NCBI GenBank assembly: GCA_030068075.1
Contig: CM057839.1
Span: 52,914,960-52,978,959, forward strand
Source: Paguma larvata
Taxonomy: Eukaryota > Chordata > Mammalia > Carnivora > Viverridae
Direction: 5' to 3'
DNA length: 64,000 nt
Position 1 is the stretch's first letter. Each line of letters starts with the position of its first letter. A model generated the notes under the pieces. It made no database searches, was not told where the DNA came from, and was given only the letters and a program-made list of their open reading frames with translations. The position numbers and the translations under genes were made by a program. Below are positions 35,836 to 48,949 of this stretch, piece by piece.

Positions 35836-37799
35836 TGTGGTCTTCTCAACTGGTGCTGCAGGAACTTCACAGCAGTAACCGTGACGGGTCTGTGAGCATG
35901 TCCAGAAGCATCAAGAAGCTTATCTATTTTCTTCCCTTTGTATCTCAGCACATAACTCGGACCCTGGCCCACAACAAGTGCGTCATAAATAGTTGTTTAA
36001 TTAATTAATTGATTGATTAATATTATGGGTATCCTATCAGCAGGACTCAAGAGTTAATTATTGAGTCCTGATGTCCTTGTGGTCCAGACTGCTGCTCAAC
36101 CCACAAAAACCATTCTGTATTACTAATTTTCTGTTTCATTTAGTGACCCTTGTGATGCCAGTGTTCAGTACCACTCTCTGTCCTATCATCCTCCTACCGG
36201 GTTGCTACCTCTGTTCAGTAGCTCAAGTACATAGTCACCTCTCTAATAGACTCAACTATAACCTGCAAAATGCAATAAATGGAAGGGCCTAAAAAAACTA
36301 TAAATCTAACCTTTCATTTCATTATGAAAATGTGTGATGTGTTTACTGCTGAAATCTTCTGGACTGTCCAGAAATCAGAAACTGATACCAGGACACACAT
36401 GACTTACAACTGAGAGTCTGCTATTAATGTTCTCTGTTCATGCTAATGGCAAATGGAAGGTCTAAGACATTTGTGTGCTACATTGAGTTTTGGACACACA
36501 AGCTGCATTGGGCAGCAAATGAGTTGGGGAACAGTAGTAATGACGGGAAGGGCGTGAGAATGACTGTGCACACAGTGGCTGCTTTTCTTAGATGTGGCAG
36601 GAAGCAGTAATCTTATTAGCTAGACCAGATTTGAGCTGAAGGAATTGCTCATATAATAGTTGAATTGTGTCTTTACTACCTTCAGTGGTGCTAGAATCAA
36701 ATGACAGTGCACGTGTTTGATATGTGCAGTAGTTTAGGGACCAAGTCATCATCCTCAACATCTTTTCTATGTATGCTATCATTTTGCAGATGTATTTTAG
36801 TCTTTTAGTAGCATTTTGGCTAATTATCTTTTCAAAATGGTTCATCAAGGAAGCCAGTGGTTGAACTTACTAAGTCTTATTTCTTAGAATCAAAATCAAC
36901 TCAACTGACTAACAACCATTTCTCACCCACACAGCCTTTATTAAACTCATATTGTTGAGTTACGCCTAACCTTATGTCAGTCCTCAGTTCAGTTTTTCAT
37001 TTTCCAGAGAAATCCACAAAACATCAAACTATCTCTCTTCGAAGAAAATCTTATTTAAAATGAATACATCATAAAAATATATTCTAATAACAATTTGAGT
37101 ATTATAGAATATACAACCCCTGGATTCATTAATGAATCCAGAATCGACATGCGCTAGTTCAATTACATTAACCCTTCAATAAAACCTGAAATTTTAGGTA
37201 TGTTCCTAACTTTTCCTTTCAAGTGAGAGATCTGAGAGACATGCAAAGAAAATGACAGGAGAAAGTGGGTCTTAACTCCCTGAAATCTTTATATTTATTA
37301 TGCTTGACCTTAATTTCCATGTACTAATTAGGCACACATTAACTAATGCCTCTGAACAGGGCAAAAGAATATACAAATATACATATTGACAGTAGCTAAA
37401 TTAACAAACCTCAGTATCTATTAACCTGTCCTATTCAAAGTAAAGCAGAGAAAAATACTTGTTAAGTATTACTCAACTTTGTGCTGACAAAGTAAGGGAA
37501 CTCATTTTTATTAATGGGAATGAACAAATGGATGGCGTAGGAGCAACATAATCATGATTTGCCCTTTGGTGTTCTGTTATTCTACTGTATATTTCACTCT
37601 ATTTAATGTGTTTTGTACAGCATTATTTTTGTTAAATTTCAAATGTACTAATACATGCTTTTAAAGGTGATTCTATTGTTATTTCTCTTAAAGTTATGTT
37701 TAAAAATAATTAACCACTAAGTTTTGGTTGTGGTCTATCCAGATTCTTATATATGAAGTTGTTTCAGGGCTCACCTTTCTTCGAATTCCTAATCAATTA

Positions 37800-37985
37800 T
37801 TGAGCCTCTCCTACGTATCAGGTATTGTGATAAAATACACTAATCACTTTCTGTAGGGCATGCACTATTATTCTCATTTTTTATAGATGGCAAAGCTCTG
37901 CTCTGGAAAGGTTAAATAAGTTTCCAAGGTAAGAAAACTAATAATGGTTAGTATCTATCCAGGAATCCAGATCTGTGTTTCTCCA
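37800..37985 (-). repeat. MIR, antisense
   Basis: 'gcatgcactattattctcat' then 'tttttatagatggcaaagct' and 'aaggttaaataagtttccaa' is the reversed MIR core. Confidence 0.75.
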
Positions 37986-39225
37986 AGGCCTATACCTTTG
38001 TCAGTACATTCTGTGGGCTCTCAAATTTTCAAACCATCAAATGCAGATCTGTGTAGTTGCACACATGCATACACACAAGCACAGCAGGCTGCTTTCCTTT
38101 TTAAAAATAGTCTTGGCATCCGAGACACGATTGCACTGGAAAGACAGGAGTTATCAGGAGTGAACTTCTGACATTTTGGTATATACCTGACTTAACCTTT
38201 GCAAAATCTTAATTAGCATTGGGCCGACCTCGATAAATCATCCTTACTCTTAGTAAAATAAATATGACTCGTGGAGGAGATAGTTTCCCATTCTCTGCAC
38301 TTTTAAACAGTTCTGTCATCAGGTATAAAAACTACCAGTAGATTTAAGAAGCTATTTATTTCTATAATGAGAGAAACCCTTATTATTCACTAGGAATAGA
38401 CTGCATTTGGGGATACTATAATAGATGGCAGAACAACAACTGAAATTCTGAATACATTAGAACCACAGCATGTCGCAGACCAATTAAAATTGACAACCAA
38501 GTGAAGCAAATACACATGGATAAATATAGAAAATTCAAGTTGTTGTTGGGGTGATTCCCCCTCCTCTCTGCCTTTTTCTCTTTTCTAGGTGGTATTTTCT
38601 TTCTTCTGAATATTCCAGTTCATTTTGTTAATCTTTTTCTGCTCAGCGTCTGAATTTTAATCAAATGGAATGCTGACAGATATAAAATTTTAATTCATAG
38701 AATACCTTGGCACTTTGATGCATTTAGTGGCCTGATGTTGGCAGACTATCACTAACTAGAAATACTAGCTTTTGTAGATAATATATAATTTTCATAATCT
38801 TAAACCAAGATGGGGAAAATAGATACTGTGCTAAATGTTTCAGCCACATGTTCACCTTTCTGTATTAAATTAGTATTGGCAGCTGAGTAGGAGATTACAG
38901 GGTACCGTTGCTTTAACCTTCAACAGTAAATGGTGCTTGCTGAATTGCCTCTATGTGCCTCTAAAGCCCAAGAAGCTTAAAAATACACGCTTGAGGTGTT
39001 GACCAAAAAACACAGTAAATTAGCATCACTTAGGTTGATGGACGCGATGGGGGGAGAGTTAAGACTAAATATATTGCTAATGGAGGTTATGGAATTTATT
39101 TTTCTGAAGTTCTGAAAGAAAGTTTTGCATCAGGCCTGCCCGATTCTAGGAGATTGAGTTTGGTACAACAACATAAAGAACACTTGAGTAGCTATTGTGT
39201 ATCGTGCATTGAACTGGGTACCCAG

Positions 39226-39254
39226 GGTCACAGGATTAGCGGTCACAGGATTAG
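39226..39254 (+). repeat. 15-base tandem duplication
   Basis: ggtcacaggattagc is followed immediately by ggtcacaggattag. A recent small tandem duplication in otherwise unique DNA. Confidence 0.9.
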
Positions 39255-39795
39255 GGCACCATACCAGTGCCCCTTCTGATTCCAGTGACCCGCCTACATC
39301 AACTGCACAGTAGTTCATTCTCATGTCAAAAAATACAGTAAAGTATTTGTTCATAAATGCATCATACTGTTTGAAAAAAATGATATGAGAGAAGTAGGTG
39401 TAATCCTAATACAAACATAATTTCATTGAAACACAGGTGCAGTTTTGGCCTGAAATTGATTTTTAACCTACATCTTTTTTGAAGACAAAGTATCTGCAAT
39501 GTATATGAGGACTAGTGGGGAGGGGAAATACAGCTATCTTAGCAGTACTGAAAGAAAAGGAGCAAGTTAAATGCTTTCTCCTCTCAGTCGTGATTAATAA
39601 TCCTTAAGTACTATTCTGTTTAATAAATGGTGACAGAGTTACTCAATGTGAGTCTGGAAAAGGACATAATGATTGGGCTCCTTGTAAGTAATGCTTTTTA
39701 AAAATGGAGGTTGGATTTATATTATTGTAAAAACAAATAGGTTTGGGGGTGAGGGGAATGTTTCCTTACTGAATTAACTTGTAAAAAGTAGCAAA

Positions 39796-39811
39796 CAGTG
39801 CCATCTACTGG
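39796..39811 (-). promoter_or_regulatory. CTCF-like motif
   Basis: Plus strand cagtgccatctactgg; minus strand ccagtagatggcactg, which fits the CCASYAGRKGGCRS consensus at every core position. It lies outside any recognisable repeat, about 16 kb upstream of the CpG island. Motif match only. Confidence 0.55.
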
Positions 39812-40454
39812 GCTTTAATTTTCTCTTTGTTAGAGGTTTTGCAGAGGATCCTTGGCTTGTGTACGTTGAATATGTACACACAAAATAAATAAGACATAAA
39901 TTTAAAAAGTCCTTTGTTACCTGTCGTGAAGATTGCAAGATTTTTTTAAATGGCTGTGTTTGTTTCTTATTAGTGTGTTCTAAGTCACTTTACTATTGGT
40001 ATTAAGAGAAATAATAAAAATAATTGCCTTCACAGTAATCTACTTTGGTATTTAAAAAAACTTTCTAGAAGGAAAGTTAAATTACCTTACATGGAAGCAT
40101 AATCAAATAAAAATTGAGGAAAACCTCCACAGGCCTGTGAAATAATCCTCTCCTCTGCTCAGCTGACAACTCTCCGGTCTATCCTCCGTCTGATCTACCT
40201 CAGAGGCTAACGTATTACCTTCTGTACAAAAAAGGAGGAAAAGAGGAACGCTTTTCCTAGTGAGGAGGCCCAGACATGTGTACAAATGCTCATTTCATGC
40301 TACACATGGTGGAGAAGAAGGCGTTTGATGTGTCGTCCCAACACTTCCCCAGGAAGACTCCGCATGCTGGGTCACCTGGCTTCTATGCCAGCCAGTTGCG
40401 CTCAGCCGTACACAAGATGGCTTGTGATCCATGCCCTGGCAGCGTGCCAGCACA

Positions 40455-40640
40455 GTGTTTCTCAAACTGTGGTCCTCAGTCCACCTGTATCAAGATCATC
40501 TGGGGAGCCTGTGAAAGACACGCGTTCTCAGCCTAGTCCTAGGACGTGCTGAATCCTAGACTTCTGCTCTGGGACCCAAACTCTTTCATTTAACTGGCTA
40601 TTCTTATGCATGTTGGAGTTTGGTAACCACTGTCTAGAAC
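40455..40640 (+). mobile_element. MER5-type DNA transposon
   Basis: It opens cagtgtttctcaaactgtgg and closes tggtaaccactg, imperfect inverted terminal repeats of the hAT-Charlie MER5 group, with 'atcatctggggagcctgtg' inside. Non-autonomous. Confidence 0.75.
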
Positions 40641-40729
40641 CCTGCAATTCTTTACTCTGTAGCTTCTGTAGTGCCGAAGATCAAACTGCAGGTGGGTGAG
40701 CTTCCAATGATCCTTTCCAGGCCTCTTTT

Positions 40730-40905
40730 GGGAGGATTGTTCTAGAACAGTAAGTACCTGCACATTAGCACCATCTGTGGTCCTTTAAAAGTTGTATATT
40801 ACTGGGTCTCCTGTCTTCTGATTCACAGGGTAGCTCCCACCACTGTCCACAATGTTCCTGCTGCTCTAGGGAAACCCTGGGACCAATCGTACAAAGCCAG
40901 TTCTC
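40730..40905 (+). mobile_element. Second MER5-like fragment
   Basis: 'ctgcacattagcaccatctg' then 'tggtcctttaaaagttgtat' and 'gggtctcctgtcttctgatt' parallel MER5 order. It lies 90 bases after the previous copy. Confidence 0.5.
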
Positions 40906-41799
40906 AGGAAAACTGGGGAGTAGACAGCGTTTGCTGGCTGTCTCCCCACTGACTTTTGAGTGCACCCCCTTCCTCTTGGCACCCTGCCTCCCCTGTGGGC
41001 CGCTCTCGTTTCACTTAGTCCTCATACTCAAATTCCTTTCACTCATCCCATTCTTGATTAAGCTTGTTGATGGCAACTAACCTCTCCCAGAGCTTTAGCT
41101 TTTAATGAACTTACGTGCACACGGGGTAGCCATAAAGTCTAGAAACATAAATATTATCTTGTCATGTGCTTGGTGTGATAACAGTAAACCATTTATTTTA
41201 TATCTAACTATGTTTTCAGATTTGGTGCTCTTTCTTTAGTTAAAATGTCAATGACTTTGTAAAAAGACTTCGAGGGTTTTATGGTGATGGGCGTGCATGG
41301 ATCACAGAGAACTGTGAATGGTGTGGCAATGTGGAGAGAGGTTTTGTTATCTATCGTTTATGGGAGTATGCTCATGCGAGGTATCATCTCTCCTGGCAAT
41401 GCTGGTGCACAACAGGAAGGCACTGAGGCCTCCCGAGCATCGGCAAACCATTCGTGTCTCTGACTTCCCCAACACACAACCGTGACACTAGGGAAGACAT
41501 CTCCAGGACCAAGAACCCCCTCTTTTCACTTATCCACACCCAATTCAGCTATCAAACCCAGCGTGGGTCTAAGCCCCTATGAAGCCTTCTCTTAGGTGAG
41601 CCATGTCCACAGTGTCCTCTTCTTTCTCTAAAACCACAGTACTTATGGTCTGAGCCACTACATGGCAACCAGGTACAGACTGTTTTTAAATAGCTCTTAA
41701 GTTCTGGTGAAGAAGAAGGGTATAAAGAAGAATGATTTAAAAGTGAAAATTTGCAATGATTAGTAACATGAGTATCATTACAATTGATCTGTCCAACCC

Positions 41800-41885
41800 A
41801 CTGAAAATATGCTCATTGGAGGCAGGGACCATGTCTTATATTTATTTATATTTTCCACAGTATCTCACAAGGTCCATGTCCTTAA
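41800..41885 (+). mobile_element. LINE-2 3' end
   Basis: 'ttggaggcagggaccatgtc' and 'ccttaataaatagctcattt' match the L2 3' terminus. A CAN SINE inserted at its end. Confidence 0.7.
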
Positions 41886-41901
41886 TAAATAGCTCATTTG
41901 A

Positions 41902-42132
41902 GCGGTGCCTAGGTGGCTCAGTTGGTTAAGTGTCAACTTCAGCTCAGGTCATGATCTCGCAGTCCGTGAGTTCAAGCCCCACATTGGGCTCTGTGCTGAC
42001 AACTCAGAGCCTAGAGCCTGCTTCAGGTTCTGTGTGTCCCTCTCTCTCTGCTCCTCCCCTGCTCACATGCGTGCTCTCTCTCTCTCCCTCTCTCTCTCTC
42101 TCAAAAGTAAATATTTAAAAAAATTTTTAAAT
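41902..42132 (+). mobile_element. CAN SINE
   Basis: Complete copy with a CT microsatellite in its linker. Target duplication aatagctcatttga / aatagttcatttga with one mismatch, ending at 41,901 and about 42,151. Confidence 0.96.
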
Positions 42133-42512
42133 AAATAAATAGTTCATTTGATGCAGCTTTTTATCTCATATCTCTCCTTAGGAATTCAAAGTCTGTTTTA
42201 CTGTAGTGTTTGTTGACTATTCTACAGATTGGTGATTACAGTCAGAATAGGGTGTGTCTTAGGTTAAGAGAATCTCTGGACATTCCGATTCAGTCCCATC
42301 TCAGACCAAGTCCTTCTTACTTGGTGGTCTTAGAGACCTATGTACTTCATTCAATCAAGCTCTCATTGGTTCTCCACACTATTCCCTTTATACAGAACAG
42401 CTCCTGAAGCAGTTCCATTATTATCCAAGGGGAACTTTGGTCCTATTGCCCAGACGCTTCCACAGCCATAAGACACATCCGCTTCTCAATCATTGCTGGT
42501 TTATCTTTTCCA

Positions 42513-42695
42513 GGGGTCACAACTCTAGCTACACATCAGAAACACTGGGATAACTTTGTAAAATGCTGATTCCCAAGCCTCCTAAATAGGTTTGATTTAA
42601 TCGGTTTGGAGTAGAACCAAGGATTTAGTATTTTAAAAAAATGTATATATCTCCGGTAATTCTAATATGTAGCCATAATTGAGAACACTCCATTT
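42513..42695 (+). mobile_element. MER5-type DNA transposon
   Basis: 'tacacatcagaaacactggg', 'tgctgattcccaagcctcct' and 'aattgagaacact' follow the MER5A layout, ending in the typical ttgagaac terminal repeat. Confidence 0.75.
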
Positions 42696-42699
42696 TTCT

Positions 42700-44263
42700 T
42701 ATACTCAGCTAAGAAGATCCTATTTTGTCTTTCTCCTCAAATTGAGGTCAAAATTCCTGGCTTCAGGTTTAACTATTAAAAATTAATAAATGCAAGTATA
42801 GACATTTACAAAAAGCAAGCAGACCGTGATATAGAGTATCTCTAGCCTACTTCCATCACCTTAGGGAGATACTAGAATCCTCAGGTATTTTAAAGGTTTC
42901 AAGGCAAGGGATGCCTTAAATGGATTTAAGAACTGCTTTGCTAATGCATTAATAATAAAGCGGCATGACATGGAAAGCTCTGGTAAAACAAGATCTTGAG
43001 TTTCCTCACCAATAGTCTCTTCCCAAGCATTTTTCCCAATCTTTAATGCCAGAAAAATGAAGGAATCAAGAGATGTAATTTGCTGTGAGGAGAGGGTGGC
43101 TTTGAATGGAATTTAGGGAGAGGACTCCCACTCAAATGTGCTGCCCACGGGGTGATGTTGCCAACTATCACATCTAAACCAGTTTACCATTCAGTGCACA
43201 GTTTCCAGGATTTTAGATGTTAATTACCACTGAGAACAACAGCATGGGGTATTTTTTCAGCCCATCACTATGCTTTGCCTGGCACATAGTGTCCAAGGGA
43301 TATGTCAATAGCTAATAAATATATGTGTGTAATAGGTTTCACTAAAATAAAATGATTCGTATTTGGACAAAATGCCCTTCCCCATCCATTTGAAGTTGTT
43401 TCATTTAATTTTATTCTACACTATTGGATCCCTAATATTTCTGTCAGTAATCAGTGGAAATGATGATGGCTTAAAATTTGCATGTCTGACATTTACTTCA
43501 TCAGGAAAAATTAGCAGATCCGAAATACATAATTAGTTTATCAAATGTGTTTTTGAACACATTTACAGAATGAGAGTTTTTATCTTCCAATTTCACTGAA
43601 GAAGCATTTATGGGTATCTAGGGAACTTAGAGTATGATTATGAAGGAACTCATAACCAATTGAGGGATGAGCTTGAAAAGAATAGTATGAACTATTGACC
43701 TGAAATTATTGCAAAACTATGTCATCCTCCCAAAACATATGTGCTGGGAGCTGAGAACAGCCATTTCTGTTTCTGTTCCATCTTTCTTGCTTTTTGTGTG
43801 AATTTTTTGAGAATTTTAACAGATTTGCAAGGTTTAGGTTTTGTTACCTTTCTAAGGATTCAGAGATGTGTAATTGAAAAATCAAGAGGGGATTGACAAG
43901 TCAGAAAGACAGTGAGAGACAGAACACATAGACGTGTGATTCTTGAGAGACTCCCAACCATGCTGCCTTCTTTTTAATTTGCAGCCCCATGACGTAGGTT
44001 TATTTTCTTTGTTCTCTCTTTCCCATTAACTAAGCATGTCAGAGTTGACCCAGCAGCATTCGATAGCACTTTAGTGAGAAAGAGGAATCTGGTGACACAA
44101 CAGCATCATATACTTTTAAGTATGAAATTTTGTTCTTTTAGAACTGTTAATATTGGGTAAAAATGCCCAGCTAACAGTTTTTCCTCCCCGACACAGAATA
44201 CAAGGCTTTCCTGCTAACTATCTTGAAAATTGTAAGAGAAGATCAATGGAATAGAAAAGTATC
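42700..44263. other. Repeat-poor DNA upstream of the CTCF pair
   Basis: No recognised repeat over about 1.5 kb. The stretch 43,370-43,620 has balanced, non-repetitive AT-rich sequence of the kind often conserved, but conservation cannot be judged from one species. Confidence 0.4.
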
Positions 44264-44270
44264 AAAACAT

Positions 44271-44290
44271 GATGGCCCCCTGCTGCCACA
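44271..44290 (-). promoter_or_regulatory. CTCF-like motif
   Basis: Plus strand atggccccctgctgccac; reversed it reads gtggcagcagggggccat, with the cagcagggggc core matching strongly. Unique sequence, minus orientation. Confidence 0.55.
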
Positions 44291-44763
44291 GTAAGGACAG
44301 GATAAAAATCTAGAAAGTGGATGGTGAACAGAAGCCAACTTTGTGACAATTAGTGATTAGCAGCAGCTTGAGGATTTTGAGCTACTACTGACAAAAGAAG
44401 AACGAGGGAGGCCAGTGAGGGGAGAGGAAGTCTCTTTCTCCATATTGCTCTAAAGAAGACTGTTTTTCACTCTTGTTATGAGGAGCACACATATTTTTGT
44501 TTTTGGTTTTGGTTTTTCTTTTGAAGTTGAAATAGTTTCTGGTTGGGAACCACTGTGCTTTCTGTCCCTGCCTCTTCTGTGGTGGCATTTATCATATTTT
44601 CCCTTCTGCTTCAATATCTGTGACAAGTCATATCCTCTTCTACTTGTTAAACCATATACTCTTCTTTGAATCCTCATAGTCCTTATATTCAGTAGGAGCA
44701 GAATAAATGTTTAGTGAATGAATATTTTTTTAAAAGAAGAGTGTTTTTAAAATCTTGAGTGAG

Positions 44764-44961
44764 GGGGCGCCTGGGTGGCTCAGTCAGTTAAGCATCCACC
44801 TTCAGCTCACATTATGATCTTGCAGTTCATAAGTTCAAGCTCCATGCTGACAGCTCAGAGCCTTGAGCCTGCTTCAGATTCTGTGTCTCTCTCTCTCTCT
44901 GCCCCTCCTCCAGTCACACTCTGTCTCTCTCTCTCAAAAATAAATTAAAAAAAATTTTTTT
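44764..44961 (+). mobile_element. CAN SINE
   Basis: Internally slightly shortened copy (box B region followed directly by 'ctccatgctgacagctcaga'). Target duplication aatcttgagtgag / aatcgtgaatgag. Confidence 0.95.
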
Positions 44962-45486
44962 TTAAATCGTGAATGAGAAACCAGAAGGTATTCTTCATTG
45001 GATACTATAATTACCATGGTTAAAATTAGTTAGAAAGTAAATTGTTCCTTTACCTTCCTACAGGATAATGGCAATTGACTTATCCTCCTGTGCAACTCTT
45101 ACAAAAAAGTCCAAGAAAATATATTGTAATGGGCAAAAAACTTCTTGGCATACACTAATAGATGATTAGACCCATGTATTACACAATTCCAGAGGCAACA
45201 TTCATATAAGGGAGTTAACCATATTAGCAGCTGTGACTCTCAAACTATAAACATAGAAATGCCATGAATATCGATTTATTTTCTATACCTCAACTTAATT
45301 TCTGACTTTGGACTTTCTATCATTCCTGCTTGGGAGGAAATTTAATTTCTACCACCTCTCATGGAAACTTCCCTTGCCCCCAAATGTGTCATTGTTCTGG
45401 GATTTTGTACATCGCCAAGTGAACTCCACAGGGGAGCTGGGTTTGGGCCAGCTTAAGGACCCCAGGAGAAAGAGGCTCTGTGTGCA

Positions 45487-45501
45487 CCACTAGAGGGCGA
45501 C
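45487..45501 (+). promoter_or_regulatory. CTCF-like motif, plus orientation
   Basis: ccactagagggcgac, flanked by ca on the left and aggtgcagg on the right, matches all core positions of CCASYAGRKGGCRSY. Its orientation is opposite to the motif 1.2 kb to the left. Confidence 0.6.
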
Positions 45502-46644
45502 AGGTGCAGGGGATGGTAAGAGGATATTGGGAAGGTATCCACTAGAGAATGGTCCAGACTAGAGTTCCTTGAATGAGGCGTATTTAAATAATCTGCAAAT
45601 ATAACCTAAGAGAGAGACTCTCTGACAGAAGTAGAAGTCTGTAGAGAGAGACTCTACATCTAACAGAACTACAAACAGAAACCTCTGAGTAAATAGGCCT
45701 TTGCTCTTTCTACTCAACCCTCCTGCTCCACATTGGGGTGAGGAAAAGGGAAGGTGGTGTCAGCAGTTGGAGTTTAGAAGACAGCAGTAGAAACAGCCTG
45801 CATGTCTTACTCCTAGTACCCAATTAAAGCCTGGAGTCAGCCCTCACTTGACAGAAGAGAAGCTTTAGTCAAAACAGGACATTAAAGTTAGACTTAGTGC
45901 TTACCTATGAGACTGTAGCTATGGTTGAAATTGTCCAGAAATGCTATAAGATCTCTCTGAGATGTTGCCAGGTAGTAGGGAGGAGACACCCACCAGAACA
46001 CAGATGAAGACAGTGGTTTCTTGATTGTATCTTACTGAATTCACGCTCATTGTCACATTCCACATGCTTCATCCCTTCCAGTGTGATGGCCCTCTGATAC
46101 TACCATGCTCGCCTTCCTTGACAGTCATACCTATGACTTGAAGCTGTTCCACACTAGACTCTTCTGCCTCCCTGGATATTTCCGGAAGACTACAAATGAC
46201 TCCTGCCCCAGGACCTCCCTCCTTGGGGAAAACACTTTACTTCCTTCTACTTTTTTCAAAGTTTGCTCATGCAAACATTTTCTCCCTAATGCATCCTCTA
46301 TAAGCAGTGTAAGTTCTTCTAGGGACTTAGTTTTATTTTTAGAAAGAAAAGCCAGAAAGGATAGGGGCAACTTTACTTCCTATACCTGAGGCAGAAAAGC
46401 ACAGAGCCAGCTATTGACTTGAATATGGAAAAGGATAAAGGGAAAAAAACAGGTGAGAAAAAATATAAATCATATATCAAAATATTGTCCAGCTCCATTT
46501 TGATTTCTGGTGTATTTTAGTGATCTTTGATTTGATTGAATTTAGCTATTGGATGCAGAAAATAATGTGCATAACCTAATCACAGCATATTTTATACCTT
46601 GATTTGTTCACTTCTTCCCTTACGCTTTGTATGGATTATGGAAC

Positions 46645-46872
46645 AGGAGCATCAAAGCATGGTGGTTGAGAACAACTGAGTCCAAATACTAGCTAAGCCA
46701 TTATGTCATTGTGTCACCATGCACAATTACTTAACCTCTATGTGCCTCAGTTTCCCCATTTATGAAACAAGAATGATGATAGTAATAGCATCTGCCTCAT
46801 AGGGAGGTTATGAAGATAGAGTTAAGGTTCCTAAAGTGCTTAGGAGAGTGTATGAGACATTGTTGGTTGATC
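46645..46872 (+). repeat. Near full-length MIR
   Basis: 'aacctctatgtgcctcagtt' then 'tccccatttatgaaacaaga', and 'catctgcctcatagggaggt' then 'tatgaagatagagttaag', run collinearly with MIR. Confidence 0.9.
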
Positions 46873-46984
46873 ATTTGCTTGTTATTTACATTCGAGAATC
46901 TCTATGGGGCAATCAATTGCTACATGTGTAGCATTCCTTAGTTGGACAACTCAAGACTTCCTTGAGTCCTCCATACTAGGTTAT

Positions 46985-47195
46985 GTCTTAGCAGCTCCGG
47001 GTATTACTTTTTCAGAGCACTTACCATCTTAACAGTTCAATAATTGACCTCATAGTTATTTAATATCTGCCTTCCCTACTCAGTTATAAGCTCCATGACA
47101 TCAGAGAGCACGTGAATTTTGTTTTTACGCTATGTCTTAGTACTTGCACAAAGTGGCTGCTCATAAGTATTTTTGTTAAATGAATGAATCTGTTG
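46985..47195 (+). mobile_element. LINE-2 3' end
   Basis: 'gttataagctccatgacatc' ... 'tacttgcacaaagtggctgc' and 'tgttaaatgaatgaat' match the L2 3' end. Confidence 0.7.
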
Positions 47196-47811
47196 AAATG
47201 TTAGGCATAGCGGGAAGTTTGGGCCAAAAGGTGTGGCAGCATGGGCCAGCCTACCCATCCAGCTGCTTTGTTTGTATGAAGATCCAGGGATTTGGGGAGG
47301 CAAGTGGGCCTACACTGACTCCTAAGACCTCTTACAACTCATACAACTATCCAAGGTTTTCTGTCAGAGTCAGCAGGGTGTTATAGCTGACTTTCTGTAG
47401 GTTGGGGGTTATAGGATATATTTCGAAAGGTTTTATTCAACCGTTTGTCAAAATAAAAATTTACTAGGCTATTTCTTTTTTATTTTTAAGAGGCATGACA
47501 AAATGGTATCGACTCATTAGCTACTTTTAAAGCTATAAACAGTAAAAACATCTGAACTCAGTTTTTGACTCTTAGAGAGAAACTTAATTTAAATTGCGAC
47601 CTCTTCGCTTTTATTTAGTATAGTTTAAGATTTAAAAAAGAAAAAAGCCTAGGTTACTTGAAAGTCTCATGGGTTGCTCCAAAGTTGGCAGTTTCCAGTT
47701 TAACTTGCACTAATGGGTATGTCAGCTGAGGATTGCTTGTGGAGAGGGAATTACATTAATGATTACAGACAACACTGACTCTTACAGACTTCATGTTTTG
47801 AAAATCCTTAT

Positions 47812-48021
47812 GGGGTGCCTGGGTGGGTCAGTCCGTTGAGCATCCAACTTCTGATTTTGGCTCAGGTCGTGATGCCATGGTCATGGGATTGAGCCCCATG
47901 TGGGGCTCTGCATCGATAGCATGGAGCCTAGGGATTCTCTCTCTCCCTTTCTCTTTGCTCCTCCCCCGATCATGTTCTCTTTCTCGTTTTCAAAATAAAT
48001 AAATATTAAAAAAAAAAAAAA
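47812..48021 (+). mobile_element. CAN SINE
   Basis: Older variant lacking the 'gacagctcagagc' form (has 'gatagcatggagcc'). Target duplication gaaaatccttat / gaaaatccttac. Confidence 0.96.
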
Positions 48022-48412
48022 GAAAATCCTTACGATGGAATAATCTTCATAGAACACTATATAAAAAAGCATGGCATAGTTAGGATTTCATGTCCAAAAC
48101 AACCTCAAGGAGCTACAACTAGCAGATGAACCCATGGTTTCATGGCTTTCGGGGATATATTTGTCTTCTCTCCTTGCACCAAGCAGCCCTCCCACCATCC
48201 ACCCAACCTCTGAATCTCAGTGCATCTGATTCAGACTTTCTCTTTTACTTCCCCAAAGTAGTTAGACCTATGTACTGTGGTTGTTCCGGCACAATAGCTG
48301 GAGTCTGAAATATCTTTCCAAGCCTTTCCTTTCCACTTCATCCAAATCCTGTCCATCATTCCAAAGACAGCTCATGCTCTTCATTCCCCTGAAAGTTTGT
48401 GAAAGCTAGTGA

Positions 48413-48433
48413 TACCCTAGTGATACTAGGGTA
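48413..48433. repeat. Perfect 8-bp inverted repeat (hairpin)
   Basis: taccctag, tgata, ctagggta: perfect arms around a 5-base loop, preceded by an overlapping direct repeat of ctagtgata. No T-run follows and the context is intergenic mammalian DNA, so it is not a terminator. Confidence 0.85.
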
Positions 48434-48758
48434 CTATAGTTACCCTTTCAACGTTGCTAAAGTGATTGATCTGTTTCATGTATTACTGCACAACTGAGTG
48501 TAAGATAAAGGAAAGAAAGAACTATGTACTGTACATTATATTATGTTGCAGAGGGATGCAGTTAGTAGATGTACAATTGTTGAAGAAGCGATCCAGAATT
48601 TTTAAATAAATGATCCAGACTTTGGAATATTTAATTAAATCAAGTTACATATTTGTGTGGTGCCCAAGCAAATGTCTAGTATTTCCTTAGATGTTCAATA
48701 AATATTAGCACTCCACTTGTAATCTGAGATATTGATATTAGTTTTAAAATAAACCAAC

Positions 48759-48949
48759 AGGGGTGCCTGCGTGGCTCAATTGGTTAAGCGTCCAACTCTT
48801 GATTTCGGCTCAGAACATGATCTCACAGTTCATGGGATCAAGTCCCACACATCGGGCTCTGCACTGACAGCATGGAACCTGCTTGGGATTCTCTCTCCTT
48901 GCTCCTCCCCTGCTTGCTCTCTCGCTCTCTCTCTCAAAATAAAAATATA
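48759..48949 (+). mobile_element. CAN SINE, first of a tandem pair
   Basis: Older 'gacagcatggaacctgcttg' variant, 190 bases, ending ctctcaaaataaaaatatag directly before the next SINE. Confidence 0.95.

Noticed and set aside
41130..41465. Possible mariner-like end (gtagccataaagtctagaaa) and a 60-codon frame after it
   Set aside because: No matching terminal repeat at the other side and no transposase residues recognised; too little to call.
48413..48433. Hairpin as a bacterial-style terminator
   Set aside because: The window is mammalian nuclear DNA, no T-run follows and no transcript ends here.
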